Shown here: positions 38,237-49,945 of the stretch, one piece after another
How the letters are laid out: every line of letters begins with the position of its first letter
How positions within the stretch are numbered: position 1 is the stretch's first letter
Source of the DNA: Hermatobates lingyangjiaoensis
Lineage: Eukaryota; Arthropoda; Insecta; Hemiptera; Hermatobatidae
Length of the DNA: 64,000 bases
Direction of reading: 5' to 3'
Assembly: GCA_026182355.1 (NCBI GenBank)
Contig: JAPFBL010000084.1
Location: 10,151,501-10,215,500 of the forward strand
Program-made: the position numbers and the translations under genes
The notes under the pieces: model-generated
Seen by the model: only the letters and a program-made list of their open reading frames with translations
What the model was told of the DNA's origin: nothing
The model's database searches: none

Positions 38237-40689
38237 ACGGGAACAATGGTGCAATATGTAACTTTAAAAACAATGATGCGAAGACTTTTTAGAAGAAAAT
38301 CCATCTATTCGTTAAGACAATTCGCATCACAACTTGAGTTGAACAAAGATCTTGGTTCAAATACCTTAGTACGTTTCAGCATTTTTTACTGTAGTTTATC
38401 GTTGATTTTTATTTGATCCCCTTTAGTAATTGATGATGTTACCAAGAATATTTTGATGTTAATTATCTTCACAATATTTACAACTACGCACTTGTGGTAA
38501 CTATACGTTTTAGCGTAGGTAATTAAAAAAATATAGCTACTAAAATTTACTATTAAATCGAAATATACACTTAAGCAAAGGTAAACTTTAATATAATATC
38601 CTCATAAAACTGCGTCACACCTTGTGAAAGGTTGTTGATTATATTATTGTAATATTGATTCTTGCCGTTCCTTTTCTGTTATTTAGATAACTAATTGGAA
38701 GTATGTTATAATCTGTATACATAGAATACAAAGTTTGTTTGTCTGTTCACAGTAGAAATAAAACTGGAGACATTTAGATACAAAGGAGCATATGGATCTT
38801 ATATACCTTTTTTCGGGGGAACTAACTACAGTATTTCATTTTGATCAGGGTCCTTTTTTTGGGATGACACCCGGGCAACGCTGTGAAGATCAGCTAGTGT
38901 TCCATAAATTAACACTGTTAGCAATGGTTGTTTTGATAATTGATGGATAGTGCATATCGACTTGAAAGGTTTCGAGGTGAATAAATTACGACCTAGTTAC
39001 GCCTGACGATTATATTGTCGGAAGAAGGTAATTGGAATTTTAGTTCGAATAATAAGTACCTATTATCTGGATTTCACTAAAACATGTTAACTAACTCGTA
39101 ACTCAGATAACTGCCTGTATAAAAATGTTCTACATGTGTTTCAACATAACCCTGAGTTGAGTTGGATGAAATATACGGCTCTTGCTTAGTAAAAGTAATG
39201 TTGCAATGTAGAAGTTTGCTTACTTATGTAAACTCTGAAAATTGTTGTTTTGAGGAGCTCAAAAAATTGCATAATGAGTTTGCGAGAGTGTAGTAAGAAA
39301 AAAAATAAGACAGGAAAACGATAAGAATTACTGATAAAATATGGTGTCCTTCTACATTATCTGGATATTGCCTCGTAAGACTTGCGTCGACCTGATTCAA
39401 TTTCGTCAATGAATTAAGAGACTTGTCTTTTTCTTGACAGAATAACAAACTATAGAATACTTATGAAGATAGTGTGTAAGTTTGAAATATCCGCACCAGC
39501 TCTACTGATGTATTGGGCTCTTATCAGTTTTAACTGTCTCATTTCTTTATTAATGCTCTCTATTAACAACCAAAGAATGTAGTTGATGAACAACCTGCAT
39601 AGAAGATAGTTTAGTTTTCTTGTTCCTTTTCAGCGTGCTTCAGTTATATGTTTAGCTTCAATGGAAAACCAGCTTTACTTGAGAATCCATCCAGGTCTTG
39701 TTGTCGCCAATGTATAATATTCCACACCTATTGAATGATTAGTGGTCATACATATTTTATTTCCGTATCACAGATATCTTCTGCAAGATATGTGTATGTA
39801 TTCTTAATTATTTACTTTTTTAATTTCACGTATTTTATAATTTATTTTGTGGATTCAAATGAAATTTTCGTTTGCATAAAACGGATATAATATTGTTTTA
39901 AAGTTTATTTGAAGGGCCATTTTTATTTTTTGTTCATTATTTTGTTAGGTTTTTTCTGTACCTGCGTAATAAAGATATTTTAAGAGTGACATTGACTACT
40001 GTTCTCAGTTCAGTTTATACCGTAATCTGCTGCAAGAATTTTATAGCTATCCGGTGATAAGGGGGCCTCCATCTTTATAGCCTCTATTCAAAATCCAACA
40101 TTGATTTGTCAGAATTGCCTGGTCTTCTACTGTGACTTTGTAACACATGTAATTGAGTATCCTATAAATCTAAGACATAAAATAAAATACTTACTTTTTT
40201 CCAGGCACTCTTCGTAACAGATGTGTAGAGAACGTTAGTATGTCATAATTGAGTTATTAGCTAAATGAAATAAATAACATTTCATTTCAAATAAATACAA
40301 GGTTTTAGTAGTTCGTTCTGAGTTGAAATCTTTAAAACTCTCTATTTATTGATTTTTAATTTAAAGAAGACATTGTGCTGGTTGAGTTAAACGTGCAAAC
40401 CAGTACTGAAAAAAAAATTCAGTTTGCATTTTAAATACCTGTTCAGCTTTTGTGTTCCAAGCAAGTTTATTTAGCTTTATATTTCATTCGTACTTGTGGA
40501 GAGGATTGGGTGGTATATCATTGATTTAAAATTTAACTATATGAGTTCCATAGATTGTTGGTGACAAGTGTGATCTAAAGCGGTGATATTTCATGAGTTT
40601 ATGTAATTTTGTGTAGCTGCTCTTATTTGTTTAGTTATATGAGTTTATCTGGATAAAAATAGTAAGTTTTTGCTAAAAATAAACTCGAA

Positions 40690-40960
40690 ATAAAATCGAA
40701 GACTTGATGGAATGTGCATTTGTGAGTGCGGCGATAAGAGCATGTTTCGTCGGTGCCAAGGGCCGACAAACCTGTGCGGCCCTCCGATGCACTCCTGCCG
40801 CTCGCTCTCACACACATTCTTCCCTTTTTTTTCCTCCACCAGAATTCCTTTCTACCTATCTAACACTAAATCTCTTCCATCTGGTGTGCTACGCGTTCAT
40901 CTTCTCAATCCTACATCTTAAATTTTTCTTTTCTCCACATCTATTTTTCTCATGCTACAA
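40690..40960. other. GC-richer island
   Basis: High GC at 40725-40805 (ccaagggccgacaaacctgtg), then C/T-rich to 40940. Small frames on both strands look incidental. Confidence 0.25.
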
Positions 40961-42389
40961 AATAAAACGCTTCTCATGAAAACGTCGCTGTGTATAATGT
41001 TGATCGATTTACGTTGTAGACCTTAGCGCTTTGTTTTTAAGCATGTATCTTTTTTTAAATGACTAGCATTTCTTTAAAATTATTTCTGAGTTACATATAA
41101 TTAATGTGCAAGCTATCATGAAGCATGGTTTCGAGTGCAAAATGCAGTATGACAATGCCGTGGTTATCGCAAACATTAGTTCATAATTTTATTTTGTTGT
41201 ACTTTCTTTATTAACAAGCTACTTCTAAGGAAACTTTTTTTGTTTCGAAAAAAAAATCAGCCATATTAGCTCATAGAGTTTAAAAGCACTAATGTCATTG
41301 GTATGCTGATAATACTTCAGTCCTTCTTTAGTAGCTTGTACATTCATCTATTTGATAGTAGATTTCAATTTATTAATATGAACAAAAGTAACAGGTAAGA
41401 ATGTTTGTAGCTTATAGAGCACTGAAGACAGCTCTTTCATTGCTGTTCTTTTCATAGAGTTGCAGAGAGAGTTGCTTCATGGCCTTCATTTTAAATTTAA
41501 ATTTCCAAATGAAACTTATCTAAATTCTATATTAAGTAGGCTTCATTTAATTTTATACGTGAAGAAAGTAAAGCAAAACACTCCACTCTTAAAGGTTTTT
41601 CTAATGTTATGAATCATGCTTAGGATGGCATAATATCAATGATTTTTATTTGCTAACTTGGATACTTTTACCCCAGCGCTAATAATGATTTGGTGCAGTT
41701 GTTTTTATCATATTAGTTGTTTGGGCTATCATTATTTTAAACTTTATACACTGTTAAACAATTCTTTCATAATTCCGTAGTAAATATTTTGGAATATATT
41801 TTAAAATATGAAATTATTAGAATATGGTAATGGTAGGGATATTTAAAGTATCAAATCAAATATCTCAATTTTATTACCACCATTTCTTTAAAATACGGTT
41901 GTGTAATTAAGCTATCATTGTCGGGGATAACCTTCCAGCAGCCTGCACGTTTGGGCAAAGATTTATAATAATCATAATATCCTTTATAATAATGTACTTT
42001 TCACAAGGACTTTAACGTTACTGTCTTATTTTGTCAGTGCTATTTATTTATAACTATTTGCTTATTTGATATAATGATTTACAAAACAAACCAATCATTC
42101 TTATCGAGCCTAGATCATGAAATGAATAAATTGTTAAAGAATTTAATTTTTCTAGCATAAGTAGTTTGGGCTTTGCGTTGTTGAGTCAGTCAGTCTGTCA
42201 TCAACGCTATTTCATTATTTTATTAGTACTGATGAGAAAATAATCTTCCATTATGAAAATAACAATTTAACAAGGCATGACAGTGTATTATTTTTCTTTC
42301 AGCACATAAAAAGAATATATTTTTTTTAAAACTCTTATGGTTGAGAATTATTCTTGAACTTTATGGGTGTTCCATAAGTTTGATAATAT

Positions 42390-42560
42390 TATAAGACTGG
42401 CTGACAGGTGACAGACAGGTAATAAGTGACAAGAGTGAACGCCTGCGAGGGTTTGTCACTGCACCCAGCGTGTCTCAATATGACTGATTGTTCTTGCTCA
42501 TTGACCCATGCTTTCAACAACAGACTGAGACTGCCTTCATTACACATACCAATAATTTAT
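42390..42560. promoter_or_regulatory. island with clustered Meis/Hth-type TGACA words
   Basis: TGACAG occurs at 42402-42407 and 42409-42414, with GACAGG again at 42415-42420, TGACAA at 42427-42432 and TGTCA (reverse TGACA) near 42454. TGACAG is the established consensus of Meis/Hth homeodomains. A TGATTG half-site for PBC proteins follows at 42485-42490. The cluster lies 3 kb upstream of exon B in a GC-richer patch. Autoregulation is an inference from site density only. Confidence 0.3.
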
Positions 42561-42904
42561 AATTTTGAAAATTGTACTTCATTTTACACCTTTCACGATT
42601 AAATGTCTTCTATCTCTTTCAATAATATAAACTTTGTTCTATTTCAATTGTTAACCTAGACAAACGTTGGAAATAAATTAAGGCGTCAAACATACGTTTT
42701 CCAGGTCAAAAGCCCTTGTCATGAATAAAAAAGTTCTAAAATAAATTATTTAATTCACTGGTTACTAGAATTACCTGTACAACATAGTGATGAAATTATA
42801 TCTTACGTATTAATCAGGTAATTACCAACTTATTCAGGTAAAAGCCTTTACTACCTGATTGAAAGACACTGAGGTTTAGAGCTCAGAATAGTACTATTCA
42901 CTGA

Positions 42905-43158
42905 ACGACTGACCCTCACAAGCTTTACCACAAAGTTGTTCAGATGTTATTTTTACCAGACGTTAAAATATTTTACTTTTTTCTGAATCATAGAGTGTTT
43001 TAGTCAAACTAAATATCTTATTCTTTCAGTGACGACTGACCCTCACAGCTTTACCACAAAGTTGTTCAGATGTTATTTTTACCAGACGTTAAAATATGTT
43101 ACTTTTTTCTGAATCATAGAATGGTTTAGTCAAACTAAATATCTTATTCTTTCAGTTA
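42905..43158. repeat. tandem duplication, two 127-bp units
   Basis: Unit 1 (42905-43031) and unit 2 (43032-43158) differ at only a few positions. Each unit ends with the word ttattctttcag, which resembles a 3' splice site. Confidence 0.95.
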
Positions 43159-44439
43159 CAACCTCTGAAAGGATGTTGTGCTGCTACTACTTCAGTAGTA
43201 GTACTAGGTTATTCACTCAACAGGTATTAGAAAATACTTGCAGGTACAAAACCGGAAGGATTTTTATTGAATGTGCTCAAAAAGAGATATGAAAAAAATG
43301 TTATTACGTACTGTCCTAGGTGCTTGTCTTTCTTTTGCAGGTAAAATAGTATGGTTCAAAATTATCATTATTGTATTTGTTGATTATTTTACTGATTCTT
43401 CCAACGAAATAGTTCGCTGAAATAGAAAGTTCAGATAGCCTAGGTAAATTATATCTAATGCTTAACTCTATATATTTACGTTCTGATCGTGAAAGTGTAT
43501 AGTTGTTGAGAAATGATGTTTGTTAGAGAATTTCTTGGCTTCGAGATTGTGTAGCAATAGTTTTTTAGGGTTCCCGTCCAACTCTTGATTAATCATTATC
43601 GACTGGAGCACGTAAGCCACACCATTGGATACCTGAGACTTGTTTCTTCCTTTCATTTGAGCAGGTAGTTGAGTTCGAGGGAAAAACGATTAGGTCCAAT
43701 AAGAGTCTTTAATCTTCTTGTTACTATATAAAGACTCAGTGAAAACCGACCGCAATCATTTTTTTTATTAATCGATACTTCTTTGTTTTGGTTGGGTTTT
43801 TAATAGTAGTCGCTACAGTATCAATTATACATGAGATACTATTACAGTATTTATATTTAAAAGCGTTTGAAGGTTTTTACTCCTTGCTTTGTAATTGTTG
43901 TTACTTTTGTTTCTTGCTCATGAAAGTAGATCAAGACATATTATTGAAACATGTATGAAACTCTAGAACGGTATTATTAACAATGTGTGACCTTAACATT
44001 GCAATTCATGCTGTTAGTAATCTATACTCCCCAATCATTTAAACTATAGACCTTTTGTGTGTATTCGATTATAAAATTTCATTATAGTGTCATATTTGCT
44101 GAATCCTCCGAGATTTAGCATAATCGCCTAAAATCACAGGTGAAAAGGTAAAAATCATAGGTTTTCTTAACCAAATGAAAATAACTAATTACCACTAATC
44201 AATTATTATATTATTTTGTTCATTAATATAGCACAAGATAATTCATTTTATATCAAGAAATTCCTAGCGAATAGAAAATTATACGAGTAGTAGGGTATTC
44301 CGGCAGATATTGTGAAAGTTTACTCTTAATAAGGTTTAGAAATGTATAAAGTTAAGCACAGGCATCTTTAAAAGTAGCACAAACAAAATGAATTAGCAAA
44401 CAGCTTGACTAGTGACGTGACTGGTTTTTAATAAAAGTG

Positions 44440-44790
44440 CAGTGATTGGAGTGAATTACTGGCGGAGGGTGGTAGTGATTGCAGATCTAGGTTGTTGGAT
44501 AGTGGGGAGTTCTGTTGTCTTGGTGGTTGGGGGACCACCCCCTAGCCAACCCCTAAATGGCACATATGCAAACACAATCGGTAGAGAAGAATTCGATTAT
44601 GTATAGATGGCTGTTGGTGATCCCCTCGCCAGCCAACACCAGCTAAATCTTGTTAGTGCAGCTTTTTGTTTGTTTCCACTCTCCTTCTTCACAAACACTC
44701 GACCTGCTCTTGCGGGCAGTTTGTTTTTAAAACATATTAACCCTGTTTGGACCCTTTGACACTACGGATAAGTGTCCTTATCTTTGTTAT
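44440..44790. other. GC-rich island with G/C inverted repeat
   Basis: Starts G-rich (44458-44535), then C-rich. GGTTGGGGG (44525-44533) can pair with CCCCC and CCAACC (44538-44551) around a bulge. It lies 0.7 kb upstream of exon B. No coding content recognised. Confidence 0.3.
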
Positions 44791-45270
44791 CCCAACAGAT
44801 AAATGATTTGACTTTTTTAATATTATTACTTCTTTCCCACTTGGTTTTCAGGCTAATGAGTAGACAAAATATTTTTTACACACCCTACATTTTTTGAAAC
44901 TCAATTTTTGTTATGCTTATTTAAGCATTAACTTCGGTGTGTCTGTAATGTCACAGATATGAAAAATATTTAATAAGAATTTGGACCAGCCCCTGTAGTA
45001 TTACTGAGAAAGAAATCGTCAGTCCAGTTTGAAATAATTAAGAGGGAGTACTAAACTATTATATATTCACATTATTAAGTATTGCATGTGCACAAAATAA
45101 TTTGTCAATTAGAGCAATATTTCTAACGGGGAAGCAAATTCTAGAATAATAATAATTGATAATGAATAATAATGGAGGTTTATTCGAAACCAAACTTGCG
45201 ACCTTTAATTATGGTACAATCAGAGGCGATTATAAATCGGTAGAAAAAAAGAACAGAGTAAATAAGGTCA

Positions 45271-45394
45271 TCAGTGATTAATGCAGTGTATTTCTCTAGA
45301 GTTATGATTAATCATTAAGTTAATTATTGAGGAATCATTAATTCCCATGCTCAAAATTCAATTGGTCAAGGATAATTGGATGACAAATTATCCT
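45271..45394. promoter_or_regulatory. homeodomain-site-rich segment and inverted repeat just upstream of exon B
   Basis: TGATTAAT occurs at 45275-45282 and inside the perfect palindrome TGATTAATCA at 45305-45314. At 45369-45394, AGGATAATT and AATTATCCT form 9-bp perfect arms around GGATGACA. The segment ends about 50 bp before the exon B acceptor. It could bind Exd/Hox/Hth proteins as DNA, or fold in the pre-mRNA near the 3' splice site. Both are inference. Confidence 0.3.
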
Positions 45395-45447
45395 CTCATT
45401 TGGTATTTTGCCATGACCTCTCTAACTAATCAGTCTTGTAATTTCAG

Positions 45448-45596
45448 GTGACGCAAGCAACGCTAGTATTGGAAGTGGAGAGGGCACGGGTGAAGAAGAC
45501 GACGACACAAATGGCAAGAAAAATCAAAAGAAGCGAGGCATTTTTCCTAAGGTAGCCACTAACATTCTTCGAGCGTGGCTATTTCAACACTTAACA
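45448..45596 (+). CDS. hth: homothorax internal exon B (linker and first part of the TALE homeodomain)
   Basis: This exon encodes 49 residues after two bases that finish a split codon. First comes [19 protein letters not shown], an acidic Ser/Gly linker, then NGKKNQ, then the N-terminal arm and helix 1 of the TALE homeodomain, [19 protein letters not shown], ending QHLT. The acceptor is ttgtaatttcAG (45446-45447). The donor is GTAAGT from 45597, in phase 0 after the Thr codon. The same boundary (QHLT, then HPYPSE) is used in MEIS genes. Leu instead of Met in ATNILRAW and the [17 protein letters not shown] linker are features of insect Hth. The rest of the homeodomain, including the TALE loop, recognition helix (WFINARRR) and C-terminus, must lie downstream of the window, since I found no such codons in the following 18 kb. 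The protein acts as a DNA-binding partner of Exd/Pbx at TGACA-type sites. Confidence 0.97.
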
Positions 45597-45649
45597 GTAA
45601 GTATTAAGTTACACACCAGTATTTTCTTTCCATAAGCTAATTAAAATAT

Positions 45650-46090
45650 TTGTTTAAAGGACTTTAATGGTGAAAGGAGTGTTTGGACTTGGATGGTTTG
45701 GTGCAAGTAGGTTGTGGTGGTGGGACTGGATGAATGATGGGGACGAGGTGGAGGAAGAGCTGAGTTGGGGCTGGTGGACGTTTGCAATTTACCATTGTAT
45801 TACGGAGGGCCTGGCATGTGGCCATATATCTCCGGGCTCCCTTAGATAGGACGCTAATGGTCTTTATCTCTGGAACGGGATAGACGGAGAGCGTCGACTG
45901 ACTCGGACCCACCGAGTCCCCGCTGAGGAAAAGGGAGAAAAAGATAGTGTGACGGAGATGGAGGGTGGATGGTCGGCGTATTAAAGCGGCTAGGATAGAG
46001 ATGCGCTCTTATTTTCCTCCGTTCTGTCCGTCCCGGCGATTCCTCCTCATACTCCACTCCCCTTCTAAATTAAAGGCCCTGTATCTTCAC
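45650..46090. other. GC-rich island immediately downstream of exon B
   Basis: It begins 54 bp after the exon B donor. It is purine-rich (ggatggtttggtgcaagtag...), then mixed, then C/T-rich. A perfect hairpin GACTCGG-ACCCA-CCGAGTC lies at 45900-45918. Small frames do not match any part of Hth. The position suggests a conserved intronic element, unproven. Confidence 0.35.
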
Positions 46091-46736
46091 TCTATCTCCT
46101 ATATATTATCCCTTACAGTTAATTCTCCTTAGGTGAAAGATAGGACTCTCTGAATATGTATTTTAGTATTTATCATTCACTTCCAGTAAACGCCCAACCA
46201 TCCATTAATGTTCATTATATGGTTCAAAGAGGTTTTTATTTTTTTTTGTGTGGTTGGATGACTTATATCCTGCTTAAAAAAACTTGTAGTACGGCAATAT
46301 GCAATAAAATAATGTGTGAGTGAATAATATATTCACTGATTTACAATGTTAAGGAAGCTTCAATTTCAACTTTCAACTGTTAATTATAATGTATAAAAGC
46401 ATGTCTGAATTGGTTAATGTTTTTTGGAATGTGTGATGGAAAATACTACTGTGTTTATGAAAATTGTAATTTCCTGTCAAGGTAGATTTAAACATCAGCT
46501 TATTTGGATTCATAATAATTGTTATTATTCCTTTGGTTGTATACATCCTTCCGTTTGGTTAGGATTCTTGGATAGGCTACCAACAAGCTTCCAAACAAAA
46601 TTAGGACTTTGTTATTAATCAATACTTCTGCACTTACATTTTTATAAAAATGAAAAAATAAAAGATTAAAAAAAGGTGAAAGGAAAACAAAGAAAGTGGC
46701 TTTTGCATGCAAACGTTTATGGCACGCTGCTCTCAG

Positions 46737-46800
46737 ACACACTGTTTAATTGATTAAATTCATATTCTACATAAAAACGGATCATATAGTGTAGATGTCC
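46737..46800. repeat. dispersed repeat, copy 1
   Basis: A block of about 64 bp (cacactgtttaattgattaaattcatatt ... gtgtagatgtc) recurs at 47852-47915 with about a dozen changes, same orientation. Family unknown. Confidence 0.6.
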
Positions 46801-47851
46801 TATTCTCTTATCAGAAATAACTCAATGACAAATAAAAAACATTTCCCTAATATGATTATAAAATGTAACAAATGATAAAAGTAACTGATATTGGAAAATA
46901 AGTAATCTTAAACTTGTAATTACTACAGAACGTCTTAGTCAGACCCAATCTCCTAGTTCTGTCACAAGATATTTTAAAAATAACTATTAAGGGAGTTATT
47001 TTCGAACGAACATTTATTAGTATATATCTAATATCTATTAAGATTATAACTGATTTTAAACAACGGAATTATATTCTCTTTTTAGTTACGTCAAAGCACT
47101 AATGTATTGTATGATTTGACTGTATTCAGTTTTTGTACCAATTATTCATTTTAAAACCAATTTTTGTAAGATACCTTATTGTTTGGTGTTATTTATTCTT
47201 TAACTATCGTTCTATATCTTTGATTCAGTTAAGATTCCAGTTCGTCTATGCCAAAATTTTTTTGTTAACGACAACTTTTAATCTGCAACTGCTCAGATAT
47301 AAAAAAAAAGATATCTTTAATTTACCCAGTTTATAATGATCCGCATTCTTTTTGCATGATATATTTTAAAAGAGCATACATTCCATTAGTAAATATACAT
47401 ATTTTAGAAGTCATCAGATAAATAGTGTTTTCATAATGGTGGTTCTAGAATAATCTTATCAGTAACTGATATGACAGAGGAGAGTATGCCGGCAGCATTT
47501 AGTTTTATTTTGTTTACCTGATCAATTTTAAAGTACTTTGATAAGAGGACGTTAAGTTGATAAAAACATGACAGAACTGTTACCTAAAAACTGAATTCAT
47601 TTTGTATTTAGAAAATAACTTTGCATTAACACATAACAAATACTTAACATTCTATAATAAACCTTAACACAAGTCTATTTATTTTTGCTTTACTATAAGC
47701 AAAGTATAGTGATTGTGAAAACATTCGATCTCGAAGTTTCGACGGAATTACATGTTTTGAGGTCCCAGCAGTCGTTTTATGAAGTTTTTTCGATGATGTT
47801 TGTGTGTGGGTAGGTGAGCATCCAAAAGTTTCTGGGTACACTACTACCAGT

Positions 47852-47915
47852 CACACTGCTTAATAGATCAAATTCATATTTTATATCAAAATCGATCCTA
47901 GAGTGTAGATGTCTC
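47852..47915. repeat. dispersed repeat, copy 2
   Basis: Second copy of the block at 46737-46800. Flanking sequence does not match. Confidence 0.6.
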
Positions 47916-48390
47916 TAATTATTTTTGGCCATATTACATGATTAGAATGTCATTTCCTTCGGAAAATATGATTTTAGACTAATACATTTTCCTTCTAAAA
48001 TACAAACTCTAGAGTTGAATTTTTTTATTATTATGGAGGTGATTAAAGCAATAATTTCATAAAAACTGAGATTTTTAAAACAACTGGAAAGGAATTTTAT
48101 GCAATAACATTTAAAAATTTTGTTTATAAAAATACTAACAAAAGTGTTGTAATCAAACTACATGCTTGCTACCTTCAAAAGAACTTAATCTCAGATATAT
48201 AGTTCATGGTGTGTTAAAGAACCACATTGTCTTTGGGTAGTAGGGTAATGAAGTATCGTAAAGGTACTCTCTCTTCCTTTCATTAATAAAAACGGACAAT
48301 GGAAAGGTCTAATAAGAGAACTTGAAAAAGACGTAGAATCTGCTGCTGCTGCTCCAGAGGGGTATTTTACCTGAAGACGCCTATGTGTAT

Positions 48391-48588
48391 ACTTTTTTGA
48401 TATAAATACGATCTGAAACGGAAAAATATAGTTCATGTGGATAATGAAACATAGAGAAATTAAAAACACATACGTACAATCTCTAATTTTTGGTTTGAAC
48501 CGTCTTCAGGAGAGATAAGAGAGGGAACCAGTGCGCTTAGTTTCCCTCTATCATCTCTCTTGAAGACGGTTCAACAGAAAATTAGAAT
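48391..48588. mobile_element. family B palindromic element
   Basis: Minus-oriented B unit (motif 48480-48513) and a plus arm (48550-48588) face each other across gagggaaccagtgcgcttagtttccctc. In the minus motif GAA has become AAA. In the plus motif CTGAAGA has become TTGAAGA. (TA)n follows at 48588. Confidence 0.7.
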
Positions 48589-48603
48589 ATATATATATAT
48601 AAA

Positions 48604-48644
<41 letters not shown>
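48588..48644. repeat. (TA)n microsatellite
   Basis: TA tract with a short AAAG interruption, between the family B palindrome and a PLE C-terminal fragment. Confidence 0.95.
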
Positions 48645-48646
<2 letters not shown>

Positions 48647-49089
48647 CATGACCTCCGTTTCAATGACTGTTTCAGGGTACAAATCTTCAAACAAATCCCC
48701 GAGTCTAATTCCCATGTCACCCTTAGAGCTTCTGAAGAGGCATTCATATGCCTTCTTGGGGCTCGATCTCCTCCTGGTCTTAACCTCTACCGTTAATTTC
48801 TTTTTCCTTCTCTCATTGTTTATATTTTTTCCTTTTTAATTTTATTTGTATTCTTATTGTTGTCTTCATTATTATTTCGTGTTATATACTTTTTATCTTG
48901 TTTTATAAATAAATATTGGAGGGATTTCTATTATTCCTCTCCTTCGCTGGGGGGCAGCATTGCGGAGGTTCCACGAGTTACTCTGAAGGCCAGTAGCAGA
49001 TTGCTTGTCATCACCGGTATCGTGAGTTCTGTAGTGACTTTCTGTGTTCTTTCCTATGTGTTTCTTTTACCAGAAATCTCATAGAAAAC

Positions 49090-49090
<1 letters not shown>
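48645..49090 (+). pseudogene. Penelope-like element, C-terminal tail and 3' region
   Basis: The first 150 bp reads NDCFRVQIFKQIPESNSHVT, then LRASEEAFICLLGARSPPGLNL, then a stop. This is the C-terminal end of the PLE protein after the GIY-YIG domain, and the frame is intact. A T-rich 3' untranslated region of about 280 bp follows, with a different end from the other copies (tcgtgagttctgtagtgactttctgtgt), then (TA)n. Confidence 0.8.
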
Positions 49091-49093
<3 letters not shown>

Positions 49094-49123
<30 letters not shown>

Positions 49124-49124
49124 G
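49094..49124. repeat. (TA)n microsatellite
   Basis: TA tract between two PLE 3' ends in convergent orientation. Confidence 0.95.
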
Positions 49125-49860
49125 TTCACACAGGAAAGAGAAAACACAAATAAAAGACACACACAAAAGACTCACAACGATATTTCGACAGTCGTCGTCA
49201 TCGGGTAGAAGTAGTCCCTTTGAGTACTGAAGCTAACTGAGTGGTAGGCCAAATGCAACGAACACGCGCGCACTCTGCCTGCCGCCCTAGGTAAGCTACT
49301 AACTACAGAGAGAATAATAACTAAAAAGAACAAATAAAAGCAAATAAAAATAACAAGGAGAAGACTAGTAAATGAAGCAAAAACAATTAAAAAATATAAT
49401 ATAAAAAATAATAATTAAATTAATAAATATAATATAATATAATTCTTAAAAAAAAAAATAATAAATAAAATAAATAAATACTTAAATTAACGGTACAAGT
49501 TAAGCCAGGAGGAGAGCGAGCTTTGAGAAGCAGATAATTGCCTCCTCTGAAGCTCTTAAAGTAACCCGAGAAGACTGAACAGGGATATGATTAAGGACTT
49601 GGACCCGGAAGCAGTGATTAAAATCCAGTCCATTGAATTAGAGTGGTATAGCAATAGGAAGGTTTTTGCGTTGACCAACGGAAAGCCTGTGACCATTCAT
49701 ACGTAAGTTGAGCTGCGTAGAGGCCATACCAAGTAGAATGCATCACACTGGGTGCAGTCAAACGGTAACGCAATTACCGAGTGCATGAGGTGTGGGAGGA
49801 CAAGGGTAGTTAAATTGCTATGGGGGAAGTAAAAAAGGGATTAGGGTTTATGATTTGTAT
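49125..49860 (-). pseudogene. Penelope-like element, GIY-YIG to 3' end
   Basis: On the minus strand: an equivalent of CDAFYLVWP, STQLNLRMNGHRLSVGQRKNLP, FNHCFRVQVLNHIPVQSSRVT and LRASEEAIICF. A T-rich 3' untranslated region follows (49215-49495), then a family C motif (49169-49208) and the usual tail. The GIY-YIG region has frame changes. This copy shows the whole 3' layout in one piece: endonuclease tail, untranslated region, hammerhead-like motif, tail, (TA)n. Confidence 0.85.
49169..49208 (-). ncRNA. hammerhead-like motif, family C, at PLE 3' end
   Basis: On the minus strand: CTAC, CCGATGA, C, stem GAC/GTC, GAA, ATAT, C, GTTG, TGAGTC. One core base differs (CTGATGA to CCGATGA), and stem I has one mismatch (CTAC/GTTG). 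Confidence 0.4.
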
Positions 49861-49861
49861 G

Positions 49862-49945
49862 TTTATATATTATATATACATGTATTACATATATATTATA
49901 TATATATATATATATCATATATATATATATATGATATATATATTA
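49862..49945. repeat. interrupted (TA)n with TATCATATA
   Basis: TA-rich tract with interruptions that form small self-complementary segments (tatcatatatatatatatatgata). Confidence 0.9.

Noticed and set aside
38080..38416. Open frames with Thr-His or Val-Cys repeats
   Set aside because: They come from the CA microsatellite at 38171-38234.
45667..46057. Small frames in the GC-rich island after exon B
   Set aside because: They do not encode the expected HPYPSE... homeodomain continuation, and overlapping frames exist on both strands.
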